Source of the DNA: Phytophthora colocasiae
Lineage: Eukaryota; Oomycota; Peronosporomycetes; Peronosporales; Peronosporaceae
Assembly: GCA_018806915.1 (NCBI GenBank)
Contig: JAGKQI010000021.1
Span: 496,001 to 560,000, forward strand
DNA length: 64,000 nt
Reading direction: 5' to 3'
Part shown: positions 1 to 9,133 of the stretch, one piece after another
Numbering within the stretch: the first letter of the stretch is position 1
Layout: each line of letters begins with the position of its first letter
Program-made: the position numbers and the translations under genes
Notes under the pieces: model-generated
Told to the model about the DNA's origin: nothing
Databases searched by the model: none
Seen by the model: only the letters and a program-made list of their open reading frames with translations

Positions 1-556
1 AGTCGATGTGGCAAACCTGAGTCGACGAGCATGGCCGCCGCCGTTTCTGTCACCGTCCGGATGCTGCGCTCAGCCACGCCATTTTGAAACGACGTGTAAG
101 GTGTCGTGTGTTGCAGTAGTATTCCTTGGTCATGCGCCAGCTTCCTGAAGTCCTTATTTAGAAACTCTGTACCCCCATCCGTCCGAAGCACCTTGATAGC
201 CGTTGCGGGTACCTCTGCTTGTCTCTCTATCATGGTGAGGAAACGCTTGGTCATGTTGGTGGCATCATTCTTGTGCTTAAGGGCGTAAGTTTGTACGTAA
301 TCTCGCCAAACCGCCACCATGAAGTACCTGTTTTCATTGATCGATGCTGCAATCGGGCCTGCAAGGTCAACGTGACATATACCGCCCGCAAACTTGTCTG
401 GGCTTGATCTCCCTTTCGGCACTGGTTGGCGTGTGGCCTTTGTTAGTGCACACACTGTACACATCTTGGGCTTCGCTCCTGCAGCAATACGAATGCCGTT
501 TACGGTGCCGCTTTTCGCCATCCTCTGCAAGGTTTCATAATTGACATGGCCGAGTC
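1..556 (-). pseudogene. Copia element A: GAG-pre-integrase and integrase part, truncated by window edge
   Basis: Read on the minus strand, this stretch encodes the GAG-pre-integrase motif ([13 protein letters not shown]), a zinc-binding CxxC and then the integrase core with RTDGGTEF and the [16 protein letters not shown] signature around the catalytic D and E. It is the continuation of the gag/protease region found at 5420-6986; the two were one element until copia element 1 inserted between them at a GTCTG target. The pol part runs off the left edge, so reverse transcriptase and RNase H are not visible. It is a decayed resident element, not an expressed gene as far as the sequence shows. Confidence 0.85.
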
Positions 557-561
557 GTCTG

Positions 562-976
562 TGTTGAGATTGCACTTCGCCGTCTCCTATACTGGGTCCC
601 TACCTCGAAGCACGCAGCTTTCACGCGCACAACGCGTGCCAAGTGAGGACAACAGTGGAAGACGCGTGGATGCTGCAATACGATTGGCGGTCTACCTTGG
701 ATACACTATTCTGATTGGACGAGAACTTCAATTTGCTGATCTCAAGATGTGCACAAATCGTTCCCGTTACATCAATCGTTCCCGTTACATCAAGCGTTCC
801 CGTTTCACAAGGCGTTCCCGTTACATCAAGCGTTCCCGTTTCACAAAGGTCTACAAGGGGAGCTCAAGGAGAGCAAGGGTAGATTAGTGAATGCGGGCTA
901 ACTCAATAAACTTACTTTTGGATTTACTTCCTCCTACTCACTTCACTATCAAGCCTCGTTCGCTATACTCTCAATT
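562..976 (+). repeat. 5' LTR of copia element E1
   Basis: 415 bp starting TGTTGAGA and ending TCTCAATT. Both the flanking 5-bp duplications and the primer-binding site immediately after position 976 fix these ends, so the terminal dinucleotides are TG and TT, not TG and CA. It contains an 18-bp tandem repeat (759-848). The matching 3' LTR is 5000-5414. Confidence 0.93.
759..848 (+). repeat. 18-bp tandem repeat in LTR, five units
   Basis: Five consecutive units of the form CGTTCCCGTTACATCAAG or CGTTCCCGTTTCACAAGG. The same array is present at 5197-5286 and 18959-19048; the 3' LTR of element E2 (23396-23449) keeps only three units. It may be an LTR enhancer or regulatory array by analogy with other LTRs, but nothing in the sequence proves a role. 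Confidence 0.9.
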
Positions 977-992
977 GGTTATGAGCCCAAGC
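977..992 (+). promoter_or_regulatory. Primer-binding site, half-tRNA-iMet type, containing the gag ATG
   Basis: GGTTATGAGCCCAAGC follows the 5' LTR with no gap. GGTTATGAGCCC is complementary to the anticodon-arm sequence expected of an initiator tRNA-Met (GGGCTCATAACC), the internal priming mode known for Drosophila copia-type elements. The ATG in the middle (981-983), complementary to the CAU anticodon, is also the first gag start codon. The same arrangement occurs in E2 at 19177-19192. Confidence 0.8.
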
Positions 993-2216
993 TACGCCGA
1001 CAACATCGACAAGCTCGTGGAAGACAACTACTTCCACTGGGAGTTCAACATGCGGATGAAGCTCGCTCGGAAGGGACTGCTACCGCAGATCATCAAGCCC
1101 GAGTTCGACCAAGTGAGTGATCGCTCCACGGCGGAATGGAAGACCAACGATCTGAAGGCACTTGGTGTTATCGCTGGAGACGTGAGACTCACGTACCAAG
1201 TCTACGTCCGTGGAGCACTGACTGCCGCTGAGGCGTGGACGATGCTCGAGGAGCACTTCAACAAGAAGACGCTCAAGAACCGGCTTCTCGTCACCAAGAA
1301 GTTGAACAACTTCAAGATGGAGCCCGGGACCAAGTTCGCTTCCCACGTCGATCAGTTCAAGGAGATCGTCCTCCAGATGGAGACGATCGGTGAGACTCTG
1401 GATGAGACTCGCCAGCTCGTGTTGCTCCTTGGCAGTCTGACGGACGAGTACAAGATGATATGTACTGTCCTCGAGAATACGCCAAACATGTCGCTGGCCT
1501 ACGCGATTCAAGCTCTCTCTGGTGTTAAATCCTCGGATGAATCGTCATCGGCTCAAGAGAAGGCTTTCGCTACGAAGAAGAAGGACTTCGGGGGCAAGCG
1601 TCGCTTCAACGACAAGTGCTTCTACTGCAAGAAGCAAGGGCACCGAGAGTTCGAGTGCCGCAAGAAGAAAGCCGACCAAGAACGAGGGCAAGCTGCGCAA
1701 GAGGAAGCGTCCGACGACTTCTCGTTCATGGCTACGAGTGCGATGACCAAGAGTGAATGGCTCGTCGACTCTGGTGCAAGTTCGCACATGACCAGCGTCC
1801 GGGACAAGTTTGTGTCCATGAAGGAGCTGAAGACGCCAGTCCGCATCACGATCGCGGATGGCTCGAAAATCGACGCAGTTGCAAAGGGCACCGTCGGGTT
1901 GAAGCTGATGGACGGGAAGTCTGTCAAGCTGTCGGATGTCCTGTACATCCCAGAAGTTGAAGGAAGCCTCATCTCGGTGTCGAAGCTGGCCGAGAAAGGA
2001 GTCGTCGCCCAGTTCAGCAAGGACAAGTGTACCTTTCGCTACGGGGACGCTACTGTGATGGAAGCTAAGCTCTGTGGAAATGTCTACAAGCTGAAGACAG
2101 TGGGGACGAGGTGTGTCATGCTGCAACGACCACTCGTAAGGAGCCATGGGCTGTTGTGCACGCCCGACTCGGCCACATCCCGTTCAAGCGTTATGAGAAA
2201 CTACTTACCATGGTAG
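981..2216 (+). CDS. gag-pr: Copia E1 Gag and protease (ORF1)
   Basis: The start at 981 is chosen because the protein then begins directly with the UBN2/gag-type domain (DNYFHWEFNMRMKLARKGLL); the frame is open further upstream into the LTR. A CCHC zinc knuckle CFYCKKQGHREFEC follows about residue 215, then the aspartic protease with WLVDSGASSHM (about residue 260) and the LYIPEVEGSLISVSKL stretch typical of copia protease. The frame runs past the end of protease at about 2110 into 35 codons that match nothing, while integrase continues in the -1 frame. The product would coat virus-like particles and process the polyprotein. Confidence 0.9.
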   Translation: MSPSYADNIDKLVEDNYFHWEFNMRMKLARKGLLPQIIKPEFDQVSDRSTAEWKTNDLKALGVIAGDVRLTYQVYVRGALTAAEAWTMLEEHFNKKTLKNRLLVTKKLNNFKMEPGTKFASHVDQFKEIVLQMETIGETLDETRQLVLLLGSLTDEYKMICTVLENTPNMSLAYAIQALSGVKSSDESSSAQEKAFATKKKDFGGKRRFNDKCFYCKKQGHREFECRKKKADQERGQAAQEEASDDFSFMATSAMTKSEWLVDSGASSHMTSVRDKFVSMKELKTPVRITIADGSKIDAVAKGTVGLKLMDGKSVKLSDVLYIPEVEGSLISVSKLAEKGVVAQFSKDKCTFRYGDATVMEAKLCGNVYKLKTVGTRCVMLQRPLVRSHGLLCTPDSATSRSSVMRNYLPW

Positions 2217-4993
2217 AAGGAGTGCCTCGCATTACGGGTGGAGTCCCTGGGGACGACGTATGCGCTGGCTGCTGCATGGGCAAGATGAAAGCTGATGACT
2301 ATCTAAGGCATCCGGAGAAGGTCGTCAAGAGTGCAGGTGTGCTTGAACTGGTGCATACGGACGTGATGGGTCCGATGCAGACGAGGACACCTGGTGGTTG
2401 CACGTACGTTGTGACATTCATTGACGACTACTCACGTCACGTGACCGTCCACTTCATGAAAGCGAAGTCGGAGGTGCTGTCCAAGTTCAAAATCTACAAG
2501 GCAGCGATGGAGAACGCTACGGGCAAGAGTATCAAGCGTCTGCGTTCGGACAATGGTGGTGAATACACCGGTCGCCAGTTCAAGGCGTTCCTCAATCAGC
2601 ATGGCATCAAGCATGAGAAGACGGTGCCATACACGCCTCAGCAGAACGGTCTGGCTGAGCGCATGAACCGGAGCCTCGTGGAGATGGCTCGTTGTCTGCT
2701 CTACCATGAGAGCGTCAACAAGAAGTGGTGGGCCGAGGCGGTCAACACTGCTGCGTGGATCATCAATCGGATCCCCAACTCGGTGACTGTGAAGACACCG
2801 TTCGAGATTGTGCACAAATCGAAGCCACAGCTCAGGAACGTCAAGGTGTTTGGTGCTCTTGGCTACGCTCACATCCCCGACGAGAAGCGTCGCAAGTTGG
2901 ATGCCAAAGCGTTCAAATGTCGTTTCCTTGGATACGAGGATGGTGTGAAGGGCTACCGAGTCCTCAATGTGTCAACGGGTAAGGTGCAAATCGTTCGCAC
3001 TGTGAAGTTCATCGAATCGACCAATCCCCAGCACCTCATGGTACAGGATGAAGATGAACCAGCAACCAACGTGCCTGTCATGAGTGTACAACCGTCCAAG
3101 GGTTCAATGGAGATTGTTCCGGTCGTTGTTGAAGGTGCTGACGTCATTCCACTTCAACGTGACGTGAACAGTCAAATCATCCCTTACGAGTCCACCCATC
3201 CCATGATTACTCGTTCGCGTACTCGTAACATCGACGAAATTGACGATCCTGAAGAGGCTGGCGCAACCAAGAAGCAGATTATCCTGCCGTCAACCACGGG
3301 GACCAAGCGTCAGAAGATGACACAAGAAAGGGTTAAACCAAGTGGCGAACTGCTCGCACTTGAAGGTGGCCAAGCTATGGCTGCATCGGAGGAAGTCCCT
3401 AAGACGTATACAGAGGCGACGTCAGGCGAGGACAGCGATGAATGGAAGAAGGCAATTGCAAGTGAATTGGAGTCACTTACTGCAAACAAGACATGGAAGC
3501 TGGTACCAAGACCGGCTCACCAGCGCCCGATCGGATGTCGGTGGGTGTTCGCGTTGAAGCGCAACGAGAAAGGAGAAGTGACCCGGCACAAGGCTCGTCT
3601 CGTCGCCAAGGGGTACTCTCAGCGTCACGGGATTGACTATGAAGAGACGTACGCGCCAGTGGCATACCTGAAATCGATCCGTGCTATGCTGGCTAAGTGC
3701 TGTGCTGAAGGATTTGAGATCGAGCAATGCGACGTGGATACGGCGTTCCTGTATGGAAAGCTCGACGAAGAGATTTACATGGAATTGCCTGAAGGTCTGC
3801 GTGAGCTCCTGACGATGGCCGATGCTGAAGGTGAAGAAGACGTCGTCTTCCTACTCCTGCAAAGTTTGTATGGCCTGAAGCAAGCATCTCGTGTTTGGAA
3901 CGAGACGATCGATGGTCACTTAAAAGACATGGGTTTCAAGGCGGCTGATGCTGATCCCTGTGTATACACCCGAGGTGATGGTGACGATGAATGTATCGTG
4001 TGTCTTTACGTCGACGACATGCTGATTGCTTCAAAGGACAAGGGTGTCATCGCGTCAGTGAAGGCTGGCATCGCGGACAAATTCCGGATCAAGGACCTCG
4101 GACGCGCTCAATTTATTCTCGGGATTGAGATCGACTACGATATGGACAATAAAACATTGGCCATCTCTCAACGCGCATATACAGAGTCGATCATCAAGAA
4201 ATTCGGTCAAGAAAACGCGAAGCCAAGCCTGATGCCACTGGATCCAAGTCTTCACTTGACCAAGGACGACGGCACGCAGACAGAGGAGTACAAGGCCAAG
4301 ATGAAGTCAAGGCCCTACCGATCGCTCATCGGTAGCCTCATGTATCTGACATGCGGAACACGACCTGACATTGCGGTTGCTGTTGCCAAGTTGAGTCGCT
4401 TCCTGGAAAACCCAGGTGAGGCGCATTGGAATGCGGGAGTCAAGGTGGTGCGCTACCTGCTGAAGACCAAGGAAGTGGGTATCATGTACGATGGCCTACT
4501 GGGAACTGAGATGACGGCTTACTCGGATGCTGACTGGGCCGGTAACCGTGACGACATACGCTCAGTGAGTGGACTGATGCTCATGATGTGTGGTGCTCCG
4601 GTGGTGTGGCGTTCGACGTTCCAGAAGACGGTCGCACTGAGTTCTACTGAGGCAGAGTACATGGCTCTGAGTGAGTGCATCAAAGAAGTAGTGTGGCTGC
4701 GTCGACTACTCAAGGACATTGGTGCAAAGCAAGTGGACCCTACGGTGATCTACGAGGACAACCAGGGTGCCATGGCTTTGGCGAAGAATGTCGGTTATCA
4801 AGCTCGCACCAAGCACATCGACATTCGCTACCATTTCATCCGAGAGAAGATTGCCAGTGGCGAGGTTGAGCTGACCTACCAGGAGTCTAAGAACCAACTA
4901 GCGGACTACTTGACCAAGGGCCTCTCTTCCAAGACGTTGCGCTACTTGATGGAACGCAGCAACGTCATTCCCAAGTTCGAGACGTCGAATTGA
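2111..4993 (+). CDS. pol: Copia E1 integrase, reverse transcriptase, RNase H (ORF2)
   Basis: 960 codons. GAG-pre-integrase (VVHARLGHIPFKRYEKLL) and CxxC come first, then integrase core (HTDVMGPM, FIDDYSRH, RSDNGGEY, PYTPQQNGLAERMNR), then reverse transcriptase with KARLVAKGYSQ, VDTAFLYG and the catalytic CLYVDDMLIAS (near residue 635), then RNase H with AYSDADWAGNRDD, SSTEAEYMAL, YEDNQGAM and RTKHIDIRYHFIRE. No internal stop. It overlaps ORF1 in the -1 frame (open from 2069), so it needs a ribosomal frameshift, or the family carries an ancestral indel shared with E2. Probably still catalytically complete. Confidence 0.92.
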   Translation: MCHAATTTRKEPWAVVHARLGHIPFKRYEKLLTMVEGVPRITGGVPGDDVCAGCCMGKMKADDYLRHPEKVVKSAGVLELVHTDVMGPMQTRTPGGCTYVVTFIDDYSRHVTVHFMKAKSEVLSKFKIYKAAMENATGKSIKRLRSDNGGEYTGRQFKAFLNQHGIKHEKTVPYTPQQNGLAERMNRSLVEMARCLLYHESVNKKWWAEAVNTAAWIINRIPNSVTVKTPFEIVHKSKPQLRNVKVFGALGYAHIPDEKRRKLDAKAFKCRFLGYEDGVKGYRVLNVSTGKVQIVRTVKFIESTNPQHLMVQDEDEPATNVPVMSVQPSKGSMEIVPVVVEGADVIPLQRDVNSQIIPYESTHPMITRSRTRNIDEIDDPEEAGATKKQIILPSTTGTKRQKMTQERVKPSGELLALEGGQAMAASEEVPKTYTEATSGEDSDEWKKAIASELESLTANKTWKLVPRPAHQRPIGCRWVFALKRNEKGEVTRHKARLVAKGYSQRHGIDYEETYAPVAYLKSIRAMLAKCCAEGFEIEQCDVDTAFLYGKLDEEIYMELPEGLRELLTMADAEGEEDVVFLLLQSLYGLKQASRVWNETIDGHLKDMGFKAADADPCVYTRGDGDDECIVCLYVDDMLIASKDKGVIASVKAGIADKFRIKDLGRAQFILGIEIDYDMDNKTLAISQRAYTESIIKKFGQENAKPSLMPLDPSLHLTKDDGTQTEEYKAKMKSRPYRSLIGSLMYLTCGTRPDIAVAVAKLSRFLENPGEAHWNAGVKVVRYLLKTKEVGIMYDGLLGTEMTAYSDADWAGNRDDIRSVSGLMLMMCGAPVVWRSTFQKTVALSSTEAEYMALSECIKEVVWLRRLLKDIGAKQVDPTVIYEDNQGAMALAKNVGYQARTKHIDIRYHFIREKIASGEVELTYQESKNQLADYLTKGLSSKTLRYLMERSNVIPKFETSN

Positions 4994-4999
4994 GTGGGG

Positions 5000-5414
5000 T
5001 GTTGAGATTGCACTTCGCCGTCTCCTATACTGGGTCCCTACCTCGAAGCACGCAGCTTTCACGCGCACAACGCGTGCCAAGTGAGGACAACAGTGGAAGA
5101 CGCGTGGATGCTGCAATACGATTGGCGGTCTACCTTGGATACACTATTCTGATTGGACGAGAACTTCAATTTGCTGATCTCAAGATGTGCACAAATCGTT
5201 CCCGTTACATCAATCGTTCCCGTTACATCAAGCGTTCCCGTTTCACAAGGCGTTCCCGTTACATCAAGCGTTCCCGTTTCACAAAGGTCTACAAGGGGAG
5301 CTCAAGGAGAGCAAGGGTAGATTAGTGAATGCGGGCTAACTCAATAAACTCACTTTTGGATTTACTTCCTCCTACTCACTTCACTATCAAGCCTCGTTTG
5401 CTATACTCTCAATT
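5000..5414 (+). repeat. 3' LTR of copia element E1
   Basis: 415 bp, same TGTTGAGA start and TCTCAATT end as the 5' LTR, and preceded by the short purine tract GAGTGGGG that should act as the polypurine primer. Followed by the target duplication GTCTG at 5415-5419. Confidence 0.93.
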
Positions 5415-5419
5415 GTCTG

Positions 5420-6986
5420 TGCCACATCTCCAAGGACCGTCCGAGTGCTGCTGCCGTAAACCCGCATGCCTTATGAGCCCCTCTACAACTGTCACCACAG
5501 AGTAGACACCTCCTTCTAATCGAGCGATGCACTTGGTACTGGATCCTTTCGCAATCGTGCAACTCCGAGGACCAAAACTTACTGTATATCCAGCGTGCCA
5601 CAATGCTGATACGGACAATAATGTGTGCGGCAGCTCAGGAACATAATACACATTCTCCACCACGAAATCCTGTTCTTCTTCGTAACTTCTGCTGTTCTGG
5701 ACCAGAACTTTCACGTGTAGCCGTCCTTTTGCCCTGGCAACCACCGTCCGTCCGTCTGCTATCTTAATAGCAAGTGCCACGTTGTCGTCTGTAGCCTCAC
5801 AGCCTTCACGCTGAGTCCTCTTCCGAGTTCGCAACTGAGCTTCCCGCAGGTTCATCCACACCATCTTCAGCTGTGGCCATATTTCCACGCGCATTAGTCT
5901 CGTTGTCGTCGCTGGAGGCCTTGGAAAGGTGTTGACGGTGGTATTTAGCGGTGTGACCTTCCTCGTTGCATATATAGCAGACAATACCTCCGCGGCGAGG
6001 CATTTTCGTCGGTTTTCTTTTGCGCTCAACGACGGTGGAATGAGCCTTCCCACTGGCGCCATTAGTCTTTGCAACATGCCTCTTGCCATCTGCCTTGAGT
6101 TTAGCATCAATGCGCTGTCCCCGCGACCCATCCGCCAACTTACGTCTCTTATAGTCCTCCAGGCGGCCATCCGATTGAGCCAGCTCGCTCAGGAACTCCA
6201 CGGCAGCGTGTATTAGAGTGGTAGGCGAGCCTTGTTGTCCATGAATATGGGAATGAACAACGTCCTTTCGTTGAGGCCACGCCAATCGCAGAAACGTACC
6301 CAGCGCGTGTTGAGCATTCGCCACGTTGGCAATTCCTCCGGAGAGCCCGTCCGCCATTCGGAGCAGTCGGTCTGCATATTCCTGGTACGTCTCCGACGCT
6401 CGTTTGCCTTCCGAGTAGATTCGGGCAGTAATTTCTTGGTCAGTTAAATTGGGGCGGAACTTCTTCACAAGGGCGTTTCCCGTCTCCTCAAACGTTGCTG
6501 TTGGGTGGCCTGTTCGGAATATCTTGAGCCAACGGCGCGCGGTGTCGGATAGGAAAATGGATAGCACAGACTTCTTGGCTGCTTCGGACCATTCTTGCCC
6601 CGCCAAAATTTGGGCATCACCCACCTGGTCCGCAAACTGATCCCACCAATCGCAAACTCCCGAATCATAAGCTCCATGCGGAACAGCGCCAGAAAACTTT
6701 TCCATCCTCACGTTTCGAATGTCAATCTTCTCACCTCTCTTCTCAACACCGTCACCAATGGTGTTGCTTTCACCGACCCGTGCGTGCCCGGGATTCGGCT
6801 CATCGTCCGGCTCGGTCGCACGTTCAACAGCTTGGGGACCAGCGGTCCCTGGTGTCGGTGGGTTCACGAGTGCATCTGCAGCGTCATTTTCCACACCGGG
6901 AACTGGCCGTGGCCCATCTTGTGCGCCGGTGCCATCTGGTGCACCTACGGGAGCGCCTTGGTTGCGGTTGGTGCGACGAGTCGACA
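5420..6986 (-). pseudogene. Copia element A: Gag and protease part
   Basis: Minus strand, from ATG at 6986 (MSTRRTNRNQ). The reading frame 6986-5806 is a gag protein: a low-complexity acidic N-terminus, then a retrotransposon gag domain (GVCDWWDQFADQV, TARRWLKIFRTG, YADRLLRMADGL) and a knuckle CYICNEEGHTAKYH in which the last cysteine is histidine. Protease continues in another frame between about 5850 and 5480 (IADGRTVVARAKG, VENVYYVPELPHTLLSVSAL) but the DSGA active-site segment is missing, and a further shift precedes GAG-pre-integrase at 5420-5445. Clearly broken; its other half is 1-556. Confidence 0.85.
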
Positions 6987-7011
6987 TCGAGCGAATAGCG
7001 GCTGTTAACCA

Positions 7012-7209
7012 GTTGAGAGTGGGGAAGTAGTAGTAGTGTTTTGGATGCAAATTGCAAAGTGAGGTTCATTTGAACGTTAAAAGACAAACCCACCGGGTCA
7101 GCCTCCCAGGGCTGCCCACCACTAGAAAACTAGCGCCATCAGAGATATCAGATGCTCTCAGGGATGCTCACCGCTAGAAGTCTAGCGCCATCAGATGTCT
7201 GATGCTCCA
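7012..7209 (-). repeat. Putative 5' LTR of copia element A
   Basis: On the minus strand this about 200-bp stretch starts TGGAGCATCAGACATC and ends just before AACTGGTTAACAGCC, which resembles the primer-binding site of E1 and lies 25 bases before the gag ATG at 6986. It contains two imperfect copies of a motif TCTAGCGCCATCAGA around 7130 and 7180. The outer boundary is estimated; no partner LTR is in the window. Confidence 0.5.
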
Positions 7210-7266
7210 CTAAGGTCGCGGTGGCTTGTGCCACTTGTACCTACATCGGAAATGCAACTACGACAA

Positions 7267-8034
7267 ATGTCTTCTTCGTCCAGCGAAGATATCCCCGTGT
7301 TAACCTCCGTCCGCGTGGTTTGTCGCGATTGCCTGGCATTCCATGAGTTCCCGCACGTCGTCGAAGGGATCAACAGGTTCGTAAGAGTTGGTTCCATGGT
7401 GAAAGCGCGCATCTCGGCTCCGTGCGATTAATGTCATACGTCGCCGTCAGGGACATAGGGGTCAAGTGGGATAACGTGGTCTACCATGCCATTAAAAATG
7501 GGCATGTGCATATCTTGCAGTGGATGTCGGATTTTCATGCCGACCAAGGCAGCTGGGATTTTGCTGTACACAACGCAGTGTGCTCCGGACATTTGGAAGT
7601 GGTGAAGTGGTTACATGCCAACGGAAAAGGGGGGGGGGGGGTACTGTTATTTCACAATGAGCAATGCGGCGAGCAATGGTCGTTTGGATTTGGTAAAGTG
7701 GTTGGGTGAGAACGGACCATTAGATTGCTCGGGAGTTCCCTTTGTAGCAGCAGCTAAGGAAGGCCATCTCGAAATTGTCCAATGGCTCTATGCAAACCGG
7801 TATAAGGGCAACATCCGTGACGCGATTGAAGTTGCTACTGAAGGAGGGCATTCTCATGTCATCAAGTGGTTACTGACCACGATAGAGCACAAGGAGTACA
7901 AGAGCTATGCTGGTTTTGCGCTTGATGTCGTCAAGAAGACGAGTAACTATCCTTATAGAGAAGTGAGTCAATGGCTGGAGCTTCAAGTCAAACCGAATCT
8001 TGTCGCTAATAAACGACGGCGTCTTGCTTATTAA
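7267..8034 (+). pseudogene. Ankyrin-repeat protein, two frameshifts (copy 1)
   Basis: From ATG 7267 (MSSSSSEDIPVLTS) the product matches the gene at 42719 along its length: VVCRDCLAFHEFPHVV, then ankyrin-type repeats GHVHILQWMSDFHADQ, GHLEVVKWLHANG, GRLDLVKWLGENG, GHLEIVQWLYANR and a C-terminal SQWLELQVKPNLVANKRRRLAY. Comparison with copy 2 shows a one-base deletion near 7411 and one surplus G in a 13-G run (7629-7641); 12 G would be in frame. Ankyrin repeats of this WL-type are protein-binding folds common in oomycete multigene families. The role is unknown. Confidence 0.8.
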
Positions 8035-8603
8035 CAGATTCGTTTCCAGAATATATGCATTGATTATGTTTCTAAACAAGACCGCATTAAAACTTGCAAT
8101 CGCCATAATATGCCGAACTAGATTTAGTTCGGCACATCGTAAATCTTTAGTTCGGCACATTGCCGGATTGGAGTTACTCTGGCAGCAGTTTCTCTAGTTG
8201 CTTGAACTGCTTTGCTTAGAAAATACCTTCTAAAGATCACTCATTTACCACTTGAGAATGGATAAATCCGACTCGATGGATGCCGTATTCGCAAACAAAC
8301 CACAACAAAAGCAAACTCGCAGATTGTCATTGGGATCAGACACCAGAGTACCTGCTGCGGCTAAGGTCTCACTAAAAGGTGCACGTAACTTGGGTAGAAA
8401 GTGGCGTTTCTGAGGATCTATGCGATTGTTTTTCGTCCATTGAGTCAATTGCAGTTGTCACTAATAATGTGGTTGATCTCTTTGGGGATCTTGCCAGTTG
8501 CTCAGTTGCTTCAAAAGCGGGATCAGCAGACAGCCACGTCTGTCGTAACTCATACCGCATTGTAATAGAGTACTAGTAGTGGTGGCTCAATGTCGTAACT
8601 CCT
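8035..8603. other. Intergenic, no supported gene
   Basis: Only short open frames without recognisable domains are present. TTAGTTCGGCACAT occurs twice near 8130-8160. Nothing else stands out. Confidence 0.5.
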
Positions 8604-9133
8604 CTTGTAGTCAACAGCTGTTTTCTCAGTTGTCCAAGGCTAGCACAAATGTGGCGAATACTTTGGTGTAAATGGCGGGTGGCATTTCGAAGCACGCTGG
8701 AGTGGAAGCTTCTGCTTTTCCCATCCAACAGCGATATTGCCAGAAGCTGGAGAGAAGGTCTTGTTAATACTGTGGAAAATTTACACTGCGATTGTGTTCC
8801 ACGCAACGTGGAGACTGCGCAACGACATTTACTTCGGCGAAACACAAGCGGTGGCGCCAAGTATCCCGAACATACAGGCTACCTTTCGAAGCCATTATCA
8901 TTTCTTGTTTCGACACTCATCGTATTGGAATATTGACGGCGAAGCGCTTAATCGAGTACTTACGCGTTTGGGTTTGGAGCCCGAACGTACCAAATTGCTT
9001 CCAAATCTTCCAAGACAACGCACATGGATTCCACGATGTTAAAATTGTTAATAACGTAGTAGCATAGGTCTGCAAAACGACTGTCCGCTAAAAGTTAATC
9101 AACTGTTCTCCTCCCCCTTGTAGTCAACAGCTG
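8604..9133 (+). mobile_element. 5'-truncated LINE insertion with 17-bp target duplication
   Basis: The 17-bp CTTGTAGTCAACAGCTG stands at 8604-8620 and again at 9117-9133. Between them lies the 3' end of a LINE ORF2 (8737-9042: LLILWKIYTAIVFHATWRLRNDIYF and ending RQRTWIPRC), with the 3' end GTCCGCTAAAAGTTAATCAACT and a pyrimidine-rich tail. The LILW..T..F...WRLRN stretch corresponds to LWLIWTTCTQCMLWRIRNKEIF in the C-terminus of the long LINE at 58-62 kb, so it is the tail after the zinc-finger region of ORF2. Long duplications plus 5' truncation are the hallmark of target-primed reverse transcription. Related copies: 14224-14651, 48711-49171 and inverted 9464-9641. Confidence 0.85.

Larger units (their letters stand above)
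562..5414 (+). mobile_element. Ty1/copia LTR retrotransposon, element E1, near-intact
   Basis: A 4,853-bp element with two 415-bp LTRs (562-976 and 5000-5414) flanked by the 5-bp duplication GTCTG (557-561 and 5415-5419). Domain order gag, protease, integrase, reverse transcriptase, RNase H is the copia order. It sits inside the integrase region of older copia element A, which gives the relative age. The LTRs look almost identical (differences near 911 and 959 against 5349 and 5398), so insertion is recent. The two coding frames are open except for one frame change at the gag-protease/integrase boundary. A second copy of the family lies at 18762-23577. Confidence 0.95.

Noticed and set aside
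759..848. Regular 18-bp repeats resembling a CRISPR array
   Set aside because: There are no unique spacers; units are directly adjacent and lie in an LTR of a eukaryotic retrotransposon.
1080..2147. Minus-strand ORFs of 134-200 codons inside the copia gag-protease region (also 19280-20346)
   Set aside because: They are shadows of the strongly biased sense coding; the plus strand has clear domains and the antisense products match nothing.
2432..2872. 146-codon minus-strand ORF within copia integrase, conserved in both elements
   Set aside because: The two elements are nearly identical, so conservation carries no information; the sense strand is integrase.
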